From contig JAJYLQ010000024.1 of NCBI GenBank assembly GCA_021787595.1, positions 1-54,305 of the forward strand: a DNA stretch of 54,305 bases, in the 5' to 3' direction. Under the pieces are notes generated by a model. The model made no database searches and was not told the origin of the DNA. It worked only from the letters and a program-made list of their open reading frames with translations. The DNA comes from Chloroflexota bacterium. Lineage in GTDB: Bacteria; Chloroflexota; Anaerolineae; Anaerolineales; Villigracilaceae. Position 1 is the first letter of the stretch, and each line of letters opens with the position of its first letter. Shown here in pieces: positions 1-8,116 of the stretch. Position numbers and translations under genes: made by a program.

Positions 1-3
1 TCG

Positions 4-83
4 CCCTCATCCCCAACCCTTCCCCCGAATGGGGAAGGGAGTCTCCTCTCCCTTTGGGAGAGGGAAAGGGTGAGGGAGAATTG
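4..83. repeat. Palindromic dispersed repeat (C-rich/G-rich hairpin)
   Basis: CCCTCATCCCC on the left is answered by GGTGAGGG on the right, with two internal hairpins (CTTCCCC/GGGGAAG and CTCTCCC/GGGAGAG). The same family recurs at 11539-11590, 14146-14222, 29691-29731 and 30113-30193. It is REP/BIME-like. Apart from the next palindrome I see nothing else in the gene-free first 418 bases. Confidence 0.75.
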
Positions 84-155
84 GCAGGGAACGATTGCTC
101 GACCTTGCGCTGTAATGTTAGAAAGTGTATTTGAAATTCATGAATAGATTAGGCA

Positions 156-194
156 TGTCATTCTGAGTGGCGCTTGGCGCCACTCAGAATGACA
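156..194. repeat. Perfect 18-bp inverted repeat
   Basis: Arms 156-173 (begins TGTCATTCTGAGTGG) and 177-194 are perfect reverse complements around a 3-base loop. The outer sequence TGTCATT resembles the ends of the repeats at 28909-28984 and 44520-44604, so it is probably a short member of the same dispersed family. No T-run follows, so a terminator role is not supported. Confidence 0.75.
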
Positions 195-418
195 AGTTGA
201 AACCATGATTTTGATTTTTAAAACACTCTCTGAGCGGATTCCGCACAAGTGATTGACGCGTCGGGAAAGCTGATCCGGCGGCCGCTTTGATCCATAAAGA
301 AGATAACTGGTTCGTGGCAGATTGAGTTGGGCGGAGGTGAGACCATTGTCGCCAAACGGGGTAGAATTGCGCCAATGGATGTTCCGGATTGTGATTGGAT
401 TTGTTGACAGGAGCCGGA

Positions 419-1417
419 TTGCCGTCTAAGACCAAAGCTGCAAAAGAATTATTCGCGCTGGTCGCTCGATACGGCCTCGAGCCGTTCCTCGAATCGACGC
501 GGACGTTGGCCGGCGTATTGAATTCAGACGGCCGGCTGACTTCCTCGAATGCGGCCCTCGAGGCCCTCCGGCGGACTCTGTCCGACGCGGCGGAGCTTCG
601 AGAATTTGTCGCGCCCGCCTCACGTCCGGACTTCGAGCGGCTGCTGGCCGACGCACACCAGACCCGCGAGCAGGTCCAGGGCCAGCTCGATTTCGGTCTC
701 GAGACTCAACCGCGCCGCTATGCGTGTTTGCTTGTCCCGCTTTCGGATGGACGCCTCCTGTTCTTCGGCGAGCCGGTCTTTACCGCGTTCGACCTGCCGG
801 AAAAATATCAGCGCCTGATCGAGAATTTTCATCACGTCAACGATGAACTGCGCGGGACTCTGCGCGAATTGGAGAGAAAGGAAACGGAACTTAAGGCGGT
901 CATCGCGCAGGCGGACGAAGTCTCCCACACTGACGCGTTGACATTTTTGCCAAACCGCAAGCAGGTCATCGCAGACTTGCAGCGCCAGGTCACGTTCTCG
1001 GATCGTTATGGCACCCCGCTTTCCATCTCGATGCTGGACTTCGATAACTTCAAGCTCGTCAACGACAAATACGGTCATGCGGTCGGCGATGACGTGTTGA
1101 GATTCGTAGCGATGCAATTGCGGGAACACATCCGCCTGCCCGATATGGTTGGACGTTACGGCGGCGAGGAGTTTCTGGTGCTGTTGCCCAACAGCACGCT
1201 CAAGGCTGCAAGCGAACAGGCCGCCCGCCTGTGTGAGCAGGTTCGGATAACGCCGATCATCTCTGGCAGCCACGCCATCCGCATAACAATCAGCATTGGC
1301 ATTGCCCAGTATCGAATCCACGAGGAGGATTGGGAACAGTTGCTTCGCCGGTCTGATCAGGCCCTTTACCAGGCCAAGAAGAATGGGCGCGACCAATGGG
1401 CTGTCATTGAGGCTTAG
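419..1417 (+). CDS. Diguanylate cyclase (GGDEF domain)
   Basis: Makes the second messenger cyclic di-GMP from two GTP. The C-terminal half is a complete GGDEF domain with the active-site signature GGEEF at about residues 248-252. An RLPD motif five residues upstream matches the RxxD inhibitory I-site, so product inhibition is likely. The N-terminal ~130 residues look like a degenerate PAS-type sensor, followed by a short coiled coil (about 130-165) that would dimerise the cyclase. No membrane segment is visible, so it should be cytosolic. I chose TTG at 419 because AGGAG (409-413) lies 5 bases upstream; TTG at 395 would add 8 residues but has no ribosome binding site. No EAL domain is present. 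The input signal is unknown. Confidence 0.88.
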   Translation: MPSKTKAAKELFALVARYGLEPFLESTRTLAGVLNSDGRLTSSNAALEALRRTLSDAAELREFVAPASRPDFERLLADAHQTREQVQGQLDFGLETQPRRYACLLVPLSDGRLLFFGEPVFTAFDLPEKYQRLIENFHHVNDELRGTLRELERKETELKAVIAQADEVSHTDALTFLPNRKQVIADLQRQVTFSDRYGTPLSISMLDFDNFKLVNDKYGHAVGDDVLRFVAMQLREHIRLPDMVGRYGGEEFLVLLPNSTLKAASEQAARLCEQVRITPIISGSHAIRITISIGIAQYRIHEEDWEQLLRRSDQALYQAKKNGRDQWAVIEA

Positions 1418-1587
1418 CGTTTGCGATGTCATTGCCGCGGCAGCCTTGGTCCCGACCCTGAACCCTCGCAGAGCAAAGGGCTTAGGGTGCAGGGCGTTAC
1501 GTGGCGCCACTACTCGACCGGCAGCCTCCTCGCAAAGACATCTGAAATGGTTGTCTTTTGGGAAGGGACACAAGAAAGGAGAATCTC

Positions 1588-2082
1588 ATGTCCAAAGTGG
1601 AACCTCTCGTAAAAGATTTTCTTGCACAGAAGAAGATCGCGGTCGTCGGAGTTTCGGATAAACGCGAAACAGGATGTAACTCGAACTATAAAAAGTTCAA
1701 GGCGGCGGGCTATCGGGTCTTTGCGGTCAATCCGCACATCACGACCTATGATGGCACGCCGTGTTACCCGGACCTCAAATCCATTCCAGAAAAGCCCGAT
1801 GCGGTTTTCATCCTCGCCAGCCCCCAAGTGACGGATGAAATCGTCCGTCAGTGCGCGGACCTGGGCATCCGGCATGTTTGGATGCACTGCATGATGGGCA
1901 CCAAGCCCGGTTTGGCGGCAGGCACGACCAGCGTCTCGCCGGACGCGGTGGCGTTGTGCCGCGCCAATGGCATCAGTGTCATCCCCGGCTCGTGTCCGAA
2001 CCAATTCCTGAAACCCGATTTCGGTCACGGCATGATGCGCGGGTTGTGGGGCCTGCTCGGATTCATGTCCGTCGAGGGTTGA
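1588..2082 (+). CDS. CoA-binding domain protein (YccU family)
   Basis: A 164-residue single-domain Rossmann protein of the CoA_binding/YccU family. Residues 17-30 (IAVVGVSDKRETGC) carry the nucleotide-binding loop, and a second conserved block (KPDAVFILASP) follows. These stand-alone domains resemble the N-terminal part of succinyl-CoA synthetase alpha but lack its catalytic domain; their cellular role is not established. The start is ATG 1588, preceded by AAAGGAG at 1575-1581; an upstream in-frame ATG (1558) lacks a ribosome binding site. It is short, cytosolic and apparently monocistronic, 170 bases after the cyclase. The family call is secure, the function is not. Confidence 0.85.
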   Translation: MSKVEPLVKDFLAQKKIAVVGVSDKRETGCNSNYKKFKAAGYRVFAVNPHITTYDGTPCYPDLKSIPEKPDAVFILASPQVTDEIVRQCADLGIRHVWMHCMMGTKPGLAAGTTSVSPDAVALCRANGISVIPGSCPNQFLKPDFGHGMMRGLWGLLGFMSVEG

Positions 2083-2223
2083 TTGAAGGGAAGGTCTATG
2101 TCTCAGCCGCGCCGTGATGATCGAAACGACTGCGGGGACGCCGTCACGCTGAATGGACTTCTTCGGAGACGCGTCGCGCCTCCTGCAGAATGTTACAATT
2201 TTGCCGAAGGAGTTTAACGGGAC

Positions 2224-2919
2224 GTGCTTCCTCTCGTCGCAACCAATCGTATGGCCCAATGGATTCTCGATCTCGGTTATGTAATCTGGATCCTTCCAGA
2301 AGTGTACCTGTCAACCCGCCGAAGAAGTCCTGCAGGCGCGCAGACCAATGACCGCCGTTCTGGCCTGGTGCTGACAATCGGCATCTGGTTTGGTATTTTT
2401 GCCGGATACTTTTTTGCGTTTGGCGCGCCGGCATTCGCCATTCCGTGGCATCACACTTTGCTTTTTGCGCTTGGCATCGCGTTGATGCTTGTGGGCATTA
2501 TCTTTCGACAATATTCGATCCGCGTGCTGGGAAAATATTTCACCACGCGCGTCGCTGTCCAGCCGGGACAGACCGTTGTTGAGTCCGGGCCGTATCGCTG
2601 GATCCGTCATCCGTCCTATTCCGGCTCGCTCATCACGGTTTTGGGAGTGGCGCTGTCATTTGCGAATTGGCTGAGCCTGATCTTCGTTTTGCTCGTTCCA
2701 TTCCTTGGATACAGCTACCGGGTCTGGGTCGAGGAGAATACACTGGTCAAATCTCTCGGCCAGCCGTACCGGGATTACATGAAGCGCACCAAGCGTTTCA
2801 TTCCATATATTTATCATATATTTATTAGATACAATACCTTCGCCAATGCGGTATCGGGAGCGGCGAACGTAGGGACAATTTGGCAAATTGTCCCACAAAT
2901 GGCGAAGGTATTGAGATAA
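2224..2919 (+). CDS. Isoprenylcysteine carboxyl methyltransferase family membrane protein, C-terminally extended by a repeat
   Basis: A multi-pass membrane protein with the ICMT/PEMT signature (GPYRWIRHPSYSGSL around residues 120-134 and an RVWVEENTL segment later). These bind S-adenosylmethionine and methylate lipid-like or prenylated substrates at the membrane; the bacterial substrate is unknown. About five hydrophobic segments are visible. The start is GTG 2224 with GAAGGAG at 2205-2211. The family core ends near residue 200. The original stop was probably the TAA now at 2917-2919, directly after codons for IYHIFIR. Insertion of an 82-bp element plus a 5-bp target duplication (87 bp, exactly 29 codons) adds a 29-residue tail in frame and regenerates the same stop. 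Confidence 0.82.
   Translation: MLPLVATNRMAQWILDLGYVIWILPEVYLSTRRRSPAGAQTNDRRSGLVLTIGIWFGIFAGYFFAFGAPAFAIPWHHTLLFALGIALMLVGIIFRQYSIRVLGKYFTTRVAVQPGQTVVESGPYRWIRHPSYSGSLITVLGVALSFANWLSLIFVLLVPFLGYSYRVWVEENTLVKSLGQPYRDYMKRTKRFIPYIYHIFIRYNTFANAVSGAANVGTIWQIVPQMAKVLR
2832..2913. mobile_element. MITE-like element, copy 1, with 5-bp target duplication
   Basis: 82 bp with perfect 14-bp terminal inverted repeats (CAATACCTTCGCCA / TGGCGAAGGTATTG) and an inner palindrome GGGACAATTTG-G-CAAATTGTCCC. AGATA flanks it directly on both sides (2827-2831 and 2914-2918), a clean 5-bp target-site duplication. It carries no gene, so a transposase would have to act in trans. A second copy lies at 23105-23190. It is inserted at the stop codon of the methyltransferase-like gene. 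Confidence 0.88.
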
Positions 2920-3060
2920 TGACTTTGTCGAAAAAACCTTTTAAACACGAAGGACACGCTTCTAAACGCGGCGCTTAAGCGCCATGCTTCGCGAAGGAAC
3001 ACGAAGGAAAAACGTTTTTCTTTGTGCGCTTCGTGGTTAAGGTCTTTGCAAGGTGCTGAT

Positions 3061-3960
3061 TTGAAAAAACGATTCCCATTTCATGGCTGGTTTGGGCTGG
3101 CGCTTGCCATCCTCTTTTGGATCATCAATTGGACGTGGGACGGCTTGCGTACCTATTGGGCTTTCTTCCCGATGTGGCTGGGCTACTGCCTGACGGTTGA
3201 CGCGCTCGTTTATTACCGAACCGGCACATCGTTATGGACGCGCAGTCCGCGAAAATATGGCAGCCTGTTCCTGATCTCCGCGCCGGTGTGGTGGATGTTC
3301 GAGGCGCTCGACCTCCGCACACAAAATTGGGTCTATCTTGGCGCGCAGGATTTTTCCTCCCTCTCGTACGCCTTTTGGACAACGTTGAGTTTTACCACGG
3401 TCATCCCGGCGGTCTTTGGCAGTGCGGAGCTGATCGCCAGTTTCGATTTCATCAGCCGCCTCGGACGCGGCCCCGTCATTCGCAAGGATAAAGTCACGAC
3501 GATCGGTTTCTTTTTGTTGGGCTGGATCACGCTGGCGTTGATGCTCGTCTGGCCGCAGATCTTTTTTCCTTTCATTTGGGTCTCGCCTTATTTCATCCTG
3601 GAACCGGTCAACATCTGGCTCGGCCATCGTTCGCTCGCCGATTGGACTCAGAATGGTGATTGGCGTCCGGTCATCTCGCTGTGGCTTGGCGTTTTGCTCA
3701 CCGCGCTCTTCTGGGAGATGTGGAATTTTTATTCATTCCCGAAATGGGTGTATCACGTCGCGTGGGGAGGCTGGCTGCACATCTTCGAAATGCCTTTGCT
3801 TGGTTATGGCGGTTATCTTCCATTCTCGCTCGAACTTTACGCGATCTATCAATTGATTTCCGGCTTCTTTCGGCAGAAGGCAGAGTATGTCCGCATCATG
3901 CCGGGCGCAGTTCTTGATTCGGAACGCGCGACAATGGACAAGGCCCTGGGGGTTGATTAG
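3061..3960 (+). CDS. Multi-pass membrane protein of unknown function
   Basis: About 299 residues, very rich in Trp, Phe and Leu, with roughly seven to eight predicted membrane spans. Segments are visible near the N-terminus (LALAILFWIINWTW), in the middle (TIGFFLLGWITLALMLVWP) and late (LGVLLTALFWEMWNFYSF). I do not recognise a catalytic motif. I place the start at TTG 3061, because AAGGTG lies 6 bases upstream and the residues encoded before it are not hydrophobic; GTG/ATG-type starts from 3022 would add 13 residues. It is followed after 3 bases by the CYTH gene, so the two are probably co-transcribed. The upstream gap 2920-3060 contains degenerate CTTCGTG-type repeats seen elsewhere in the window. 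Confidence 0.65.
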   Translation: MKKRFPFHGWFGLALAILFWIINWTWDGLRTYWAFFPMWLGYCLTVDALVYYRTGTSLWTRSPRKYGSLFLISAPVWWMFEALDLRTQNWVYLGAQDFSSLSYAFWTTLSFTTVIPAVFGSAELIASFDFISRLGRGPVIRKDKVTTIGFFLLGWITLALMLVWPQIFFPFIWVSPYFILEPVNIWLGHRSLADWTQNGDWRPVISLWLGVLLTALFWEMWNFYSFPKWVYHVAWGGWLHIFEMPLLGYGGYLPFSLELYAIYQLISGFFRQKAEYVRIMPGAVLDSERATMDKALGVD

Positions 3961-3963
3961 CGG

Positions 3964-4500
3964 ATGCCGTCCAACATCGAGATCAAAGCCCGCGTTCGCG
4001 ACTTCCCGGACTTGAAGCGGCGCGCCGAGTCCTTGAGCGATTTGCCCGTTCAGGTGATTCCGCAGGAAGATACGTTTTTCATCACGCCGCGTGGACGGCT
4101 CAAACTGCGCGTCCTCGCGCCTGATCGCGGTCAACTGATTTATTACACGCGTCCGAATCAAAACGGCCCCAAACGTTCGGACTATCACATCTCCGAAACA
4201 AATGAGCCTGCGAATTTAAAGGAAACGCTTGCGCTGGCTTGCGGCGTGCGCGGCGTTGTCCGCAAGACGCGCTATCTTTACATGGCTGGACAAACCCGCA
4301 TTCACCTGGATGACGTGGAAGGCCTCGGCCAATTCATGGAATTGGAAGTCGTCTTGCGCGCCGATCAATCCGACGCGGACGGTCAGGCCATTGCCAGGGA
4401 ATTGATGGAAAAACTCGGCATCGGACCGAATGATTTGATCGAAGGCGCGTACATGGATTTGATCGAAAGCAGAATGCAGCAATTAGAAAATGGAGATTAG
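3964..4500 (+). CDS. CYTH domain protein (class IV adenylate cyclase / triphosphatase-like)
   Basis: A 178-residue single CYTH domain. The N-terminal NIEIKARV matches the family's ExExK metal/triphosphate-binding strand, although the first Glu is Asn here as in several class IV cyclase-like members. Basic and acidic strands line the tunnel (RLKLRV, QLIYYTRPN, ELEVVLR), consistent with a triphosphate substrate. Family activities include cAMP synthesis and inorganic or thiamine triphosphatase; sequence alone cannot choose. It starts 3 bases after the preceding membrane gene and is probably translated with it. The C-terminal residues QQLENGD and the stop are encoded by sequence that merges into the inverted repeat at 4490-4562. 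Confidence 0.8.
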   Translation: MPSNIEIKARVRDFPDLKRRAESLSDLPVQVIPQEDTFFITPRGRLKLRVLAPDRGQLIYYTRPNQNGPKRSDYHISETNEPANLKETLALACGVRGVVRKTRYLYMAGQTRIHLDDVEGLGQFMELEVVLRADQSDADGQAIARELMEKLGIGPNDLIEGAYMDLIESRMQQLENGD

Positions 4501-4562
4501 AGAATAGAGAGCAGTAAAAAAAACCTTCTACTCACTGCTCACCATTCACTATTCTCTAACAC
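4490..4562. repeat. Imperfect inverted repeat overlapping the CYTH stop codon
   Basis: TTAGAGAATAG on the left pairs with CTATTCTCTAA on the right, with AGCAGT/ACTGCT inside. It may terminate the upstream transcript but has no clear T-run. The stop codon of the CYTH gene lies inside the left arm. Confidence 0.6.
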
Positions 4563-4572
4563 CGGAGTCCTT

Positions 4573-4977
4573 ATGCCAAGAATCAAGGCCATCAATCATA
4601 TTGCCGTTGTCGTGGACGACATGGAAAAATCGCTTGCCTTCTGGCGCGACGCGCTGGGAATCGAAGTCCATGAATTGCACGATGTTCCTGTCGAGAAATC
4701 GCAGGTCGCTTTTCTGCCGCTGGCCGGTTCCGAAGTGGAGTTGGTCAGGCCCACCAGCGAGGATTCGGGCATTGCGAAATATCTTGCCAAACGCGGACCG
4801 GGCATGCACCACATCTGTCTCGAAGTGGATGACATTTCGGCGATGCTTGCCCGGCTCAAATCAATGGGAATCCGTCTTATCAATGAAGAGCCGCGCACAA
4901 CCGCCGATGGCAGGAAATATGCCTTCGTCCATCCCGAATCCACAAGCGGCGTTTTGGTGGAGCTGGTTCAAATTTGA
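4573..4977 (+). CDS. mce: Methylmalonyl-CoA epimerase
   Basis: Interconverts (2R)- and (2S)-methylmalonyl-CoA, linking propionyl-CoA carboxylation to methylmalonyl-CoA mutase. It is a 134-residue vicinal-oxygen-chelate (glyoxalase) fold protein. Metal ligands expected for the family are visible: His in INHIAVVV near residue 9, Gln in KSQVAFL, His in MHHICLEV and Glu in LVELVQI at the end. The length is normal. ATG 4573 is preceded by a GGAG (4563-4566). No mutase or carboxylase gene is in the window, so the pathway partners must lie elsewhere. The other VOC possibility, a generic glyoxalase, is less likely given the close match over the whole chain. Confidence 0.9.
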   Translation: MPRIKAINHIAVVVDDMEKSLAFWRDALGIEVHELHDVPVEKSQVAFLPLAGSEVELVRPTSEDSGIAKYLAKRGPGMHHICLEVDDISAMLARLKSMGIRLINEEPRTTADGRKYAFVHPESTSGVLVELVQI

Positions 4978-5082
4978 TGTCGTGTTTTATCCGCTAATTT
5001 TCGCGAGGACCAATTGAAGAGCATTCCCTTCGTATTCCTTTGTGCCCGAAGCCCTGTGGTCTTTCAGGGTTGTGGTGAAGAC

Positions 5083-5088
5083 TATAAT
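5083..5088 (+). promoter_or_regulatory. Possible -10 box for tilS
   Basis: TATAAT lies 40 bases upstream of the tilS start. The -35 region is weak (TTTCAG at 17-base spacing). The surrounding gap (4978-5127) holds degenerate CTTCGTATTCC-type repeats. Confidence 0.4.
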
Positions 5089-5127
5089 CGGGCAATGAAA
5101 GTTAATTCTCTGTGGTTTAATTGAGCG

Positions 5128-6564
5128 ATGCTCGAAAAAATTCCGTCCATTCTTCGCAATCAATGCAGCCTTGATCCCAGGAAGCCGATCATCGTCGGCG
5201 TTTCGGGCGGGCCGGATAGCCTGTGCCTCATGGACGTTCTGCGTACCGCAGACTATCACATCATCGTTGCCCATTTCAATCACAAATTAAGGGCGGAGTC
5301 CGACGTTGAAGCCAACGCGGTCGAGAAGATGGCCTCGCGTTTGATGATCCCTTGTGTGGTTGGCAGCGAAGATGTCCGCTCGCATGCCCATACAGGCGGC
5401 CTTTCCATCGAGGAAGCCGCGCGCAATCTTCGCTATGGATTCCTGTTCAATCAGGCGCACCGGCTCGACGCTCAAGCTGTGGCAGTCGCGCATACCGCTG
5501 ACGACCAGGTCGAGACGGTGTTGATGCACTTTATCCGCGGCGCGGGCCTGACCGGACTCAAAGGCATGGCGTATCGCACGCTGCTCTCCACATTTGATTC
5601 TGATGTGCCGGTTATTCGTCCGCTGCTGGATGTCTGGCGCGAAGAAACCGTCATTTATTGCGCGTCCCACGGCCTGAGTCCGCATTACGATCCAAGCAAC
5701 GATTCGTTCAACTTCCTCCGCAACCGTCTGCGTCATGCGCTGATCCCAACCATCGAGACCTACAATCCGCGTTTCCGCGAGGCGGTCTGGCGTTCCGTTC
5801 AATCGCTGTCGTCCGATCATGCCGTGCTGACCGAAACGCTCGAAGCATGGTGGAAGAAGTGTGTCATTCAGGAGACGGACGATTACATCATGCTGGATCT
5901 GTCTTTTCTTTCGACGCGTTCATCCGGGCTTCAGCGGAATCTGATTCGCCGCGCGGTGGAGCGCCTCATTCCCGGACAGGAAACGGTGTACGCCGTCCTC
6001 GAGCGCGCCGCGGCCTTTATCGCGGATACCGCGCGCGTGCGCATGGATTTGACCGGCGGCCTGGTACTTTTCCGCGAAGGCGACGCGTTATATATCGCCA
6101 AACCCGATGCCCAACTCCCGTTCGATCGCTGGCCGCAGATGCCCGCGCGGCAGGATTCGATTGAGCTTTCGTTACCCGGTCATGTGGATATTTCCGGTGG
6201 CTGGCGTTTCTCATCGGAGAAATGGCGGCTTCCGGCTTTGGCGTGGGAACAATCCGCCCGGAACGATGACCGCTTCCAGGTCTGGTTGGATGCGGAGGGC
6301 CTGCCCGAACGATTGGAATTGCGCGTGAAGCAGCCCGGCGATCTTTTTGAACCGCTTGGCATGAAAGGTCACTCGCAGAAATTATCCGATTTCTTTACCA
6401 ATGCCAAATTGCCGAGGCGCGCGCGTGACCGCTGGCCGTTATTGTGTTCGGGCGATCTGGTGATTTGGATACCCGGCTACCGCCCGGCTGATGACTTCAA
6501 GTTGAATCAGACTTCGAAGCGAATTGTCTATTTTGCGCTGACACCGCCGCAGGAAAATGCATAA
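5128..6564 (+). CDS. tilS: tRNA(Ile)-lysidine synthase
   Basis: Modifies C34 of the CAU-anticodon tRNA-Ile to lysidine using ATP and lysine, which converts a Met-reading tRNA into one reading AUA. The PP-loop SGGPDS is at residues 26-31, followed by the HFNHKLR block and the long helical domain. The C-terminal part (KQPGDLFEPLGMKGHSQKLSDFF and following) is the TilS C-terminal tRNA-binding domain. At 478 residues it is the full-length form. This is an essential housekeeping gene. It starts at ATG 5128 after a weak GAGCG. A strong hairpin terminator follows directly at 6569. Confidence 0.94.
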   Translation: MLEKIPSILRNQCSLDPRKPIIVGVSGGPDSLCLMDVLRTADYHIIVAHFNHKLRAESDVEANAVEKMASRLMIPCVVGSEDVRSHAHTGGLSIEEAARNLRYGFLFNQAHRLDAQAVAVAHTADDQVETVLMHFIRGAGLTGLKGMAYRTLLSTFDSDVPVIRPLLDVWREETVIYCASHGLSPHYDPSNDSFNFLRNRLRHALIPTIETYNPRFREAVWRSVQSLSSDHAVLTETLEAWWKKCVIQETDDYIMLDLSFLSTRSSGLQRNLIRRAVERLIPGQETVYAVLERAAAFIADTARVRMDLTGGLVLFREGDALYIAKPDAQLPFDRWPQMPARQDSIELSLPGHVDISGGWRFSSEKWRLPALAWEQSARNDDRFQVWLDAEGLPERLELRVKQPGDLFEPLGMKGHSQKLSDFFTNAKLPRRARDRWPLLCSGDLVIWIPGYRPADDFKLNQTSKRIVYFALTPPQENA

Positions 6565-6568
6565 ACAA

Positions 6569-6603
6569 AAACATCGTCTCGAATTTCGAGGCGATGTTTC
6601 GTT
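6569..6603 (+). terminator. Intrinsic terminator after tilS
   Basis: AAACATCGTCTCGAA pairs with TTCGAGGCGATGTTT, one G-U pair in 15, directly after the tilS stop, followed by CGTTT. The T-run is short but the stem is strong. Confidence 0.7.
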
Positions 6604-6627
6604 TAAATCAAATGCAAAAATATCTAT

Positions 6628-6718
6628 GTCGTTGCGAGGAAGGCGTTCTTCCTGACGAAGCAATCTCCTCGCTCAAATTAGGAGACTGCTTCGGGCAAAG
6701 CACCCTCGCAGCGACATA
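6628..6718. repeat. Dispersed inverted repeat of the GTCATTGCGAG family
   Basis: The outer arms TATGTCGTTGCGAGG and CCTCGCAGCGACATA differ at one position. The inner part carries GAAGCAATCTCCT and AGGAGACTGCTTC. Related copies are at 28909-28984 and 44520-44604. It lies between the convergent tilS and recombinase-like genes. Confidence 0.75.
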
Positions 6719-6740
6719 TTCGTCTGAGTTTGTTCGCGTG

Positions 6741-7631
6741 CTAACCTTCGCTGAGCTGCCGCAGCTTGAAATGAATTTCGCGCCACTGGATTTTCGAGAC
6801 GCCCATTTTTTGTCGAACCTTGTCAGTCTCCATGCCTGCTCGAAAATCGCGCAGGATGCACGTCCAGCGGCACATGTCGAATGAAAGATGCTTATTCAAG
6901 CCTGCTTCTTCGCCGATGTCTTCGAGCAGATATTCCAACCGGCGCGGCGACCATGGAAAGAGCTGGTCCGCGGGCTGGTATTGCGCCAAATACTCTTTAT
7001 ATGCCGGGAGCCAATCTTCGGTTAACAGAAGTTTGCGTTCCTTGTAGCGATTGGCCGGGCTGGCGTAACGGATGAAAACATACGCGCCCTCGGGCGCGTC
7101 GAGGTCAACGTGATTCAGATGAATGCCGAGACATTCGCTTTTCTTGATTCCGGTGGTCAGCAGAAGATGCAAAAGCGCAAACGGACGCGCGTCCGGTTTT
7201 TGCGCGCGGCGATGGCGGTCAGCGGCGGTCAGCGCGTCGTTGACTTCGTCCTCGGTCAGCACCTGCGGCAATGGGCTGATCGCAGAACGCTGCAAAACTT
7301 TTTCCGCCGGGTCGGTCACGAGAACGCCGTATTGGCTGAGCCAGCGAAAGAAGGATTTGATGGCGGTGATGCGCCGCGCCAGCGTCTTCGGACTGCACGG
7401 GATGCCGCGCTCCTTTTCCATCCATTCGAAAAAGCGGTTGAGGTCTTTGGTGGTGATGGCGCCGATCACGCGGTCGGGAGGCAGGAATTGGGTCAGCAAA
7501 CGCGCATCGGATAAGAACGCTTTGACCGTGTTGGGTGAGCGTCCCTGGTCGTACAGGAATGATTCCCAGGCTTTGAGCGCAGGCGTGAGCGCGGTTTGGG
7601 CGGTAATGTGGGCCAAATCTTTTGAAGGCAT
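6741..7631 (-). CDS. Tyrosine-recombinase-fold protein, catalytically degenerate
   Basis: The 296-residue chain has the XerC/D-like layout: a SAM-like core-binding domain (about 15-105, GRSPNTVKAFLSDARLL) and a C-terminal catalytic-fold domain (about 120-290). Aligning by eye to the XerC/D signatures, Arg I in TTGLR-SE is Lys163 (TTGIKKSE). The HxLRH block is D252-M-C-R255-W256, so only the second Arg survives. The LGH histidine is Val278 and the tyrosine position is His287. Strand transfer should therefore be impossible. The reading frame is intact, AAGGAGG stands upstream of the start and a plausible TTGACA/TAAACT promoter exists, so it looks expressed rather than decayed. It may be a DNA-binding pseudoenzyme. 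Confidence 0.8.
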   Translation of the reverse strand: MPSKDLAHITAQTALTPALKAWESFLYDQGRSPNTVKAFLSDARLLTQFLPPDRVIGAITTKDLNRFFEWMEKERGIPCSPKTLARRITAIKSFFRWLSQYGVLVTDPAEKVLQRSAISPLPQVLTEDEVNDALTAADRHRRAQKPDARPFALLHLLLTTGIKKSECLGIHLNHVDLDAPEGAYVFIRYASPANRYKERKLLLTEDWLPAYKEYLAQYQPADQLFPWSPRRLEYLLEDIGEEAGLNKHLSFDMCRWTCILRDFRAGMETDKVRQKMGVSKIQWREIHFKLRQLSEG

Positions 7632-7676
7632 GATGCCTCCTTGAGTGCAAAATTAAGGCGTGTAGCCTTTGCGTAT

Positions 7677-7706
7677 AGTTTAGCAGAAAAGCAGGTGCGA
7701 TGTCAA
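7677..7706 (-). promoter_or_regulatory. Putative promoter of the recombinase-like gene
   Basis: On the minus strand, TTGACA (7701-7706) and TAAACT (7677-7682) are separated by 18 bases. The leader to the ATG at 7631 is about 40 bases and contains AAGGAGG. Confidence 0.5.
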
Positions 7707-7929
7707 TCACCGATTTGCAGTGGAACAAGCCGAGAAGGTCCCGTCATCATCACACGCAATGGAAAGGCCGTGGCGGTGCTCATTGCGCCACAAAATGATT
7801 GGAGGGATTGATCCTATCGCGGTCGCCGCGTTCTCAGGCTTTGCTCGAACGCTCGCGCGAGAGTCTCAAGGCTGGCAAGGGATTATCGAGCGATCAATTT
7901 TGGAAAGCGGCGAATGAACGACGATAGGC
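7700..7929 (+). pseudogene. Phd/YefM-type antitoxin remnant, frameshifted
   Basis: Three reading-frame pieces together resemble a Phd/YefM antitoxin. VEQAEK (from 7720) belongs before GPVIITRNGKAVAVLIAP (from 7737, another frame), the family's hallmark strand pair. The C-terminal piece SRESLKAGKGLSSDQFWKAA follows in a third frame and ends at TAG 7926. At least two indels separate them, so no functional protein can be made. No toxin gene follows. The rest of this gap (7930-8116) contains one hairpin. Confidence 0.7.
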
Positions 7930-7983
7930 ATAAACGATCTCTTGACTCGCATTGCTCAGTGCGTCGCACCATACAGGCAGGCT

Positions 7984-8018
7984 GATCCGCAAGAGTAGAC
8001 GAATCTACTCTTTGGATC
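7984..8018. other. Strong hairpin between converging/diverging remnants
   Basis: AGAGTAGA-CGAA-TCTACTCT (7992-8011) is a perfect stem, bracketed by GATCC and GGATC that extend it. It lies downstream of the antitoxin remnant and beyond the end of the xylanase gene. A terminator or a relic of an element end are both possible. Confidence 0.45.
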
Positions 8019-8116
8019 TGTCTCGTTAATGAAGGTGCGACGCACTTTTTATTCGTCCGCGCTTTTTTTTGAGCGAGGAACATGCCGGAAGATGGATGGT
8101 GAGGGTAGCAAGCATT

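Noticed and set aside
620-1573. 317-codon open frame antisense to the diguanylate cyclase
   Set aside because: It lies opposite a complete GGDEF gene and its translation has no recognisable domain; long antisense frames are common in GC-rich coding DNA.
2224-2919. The 29-residue C-terminal tail as a genuine domain of the methyltransferase-like protein
   Set aside because: It is encoded entirely by the MITE-like element plus its target duplication, and the second element copy lies outside any gene.
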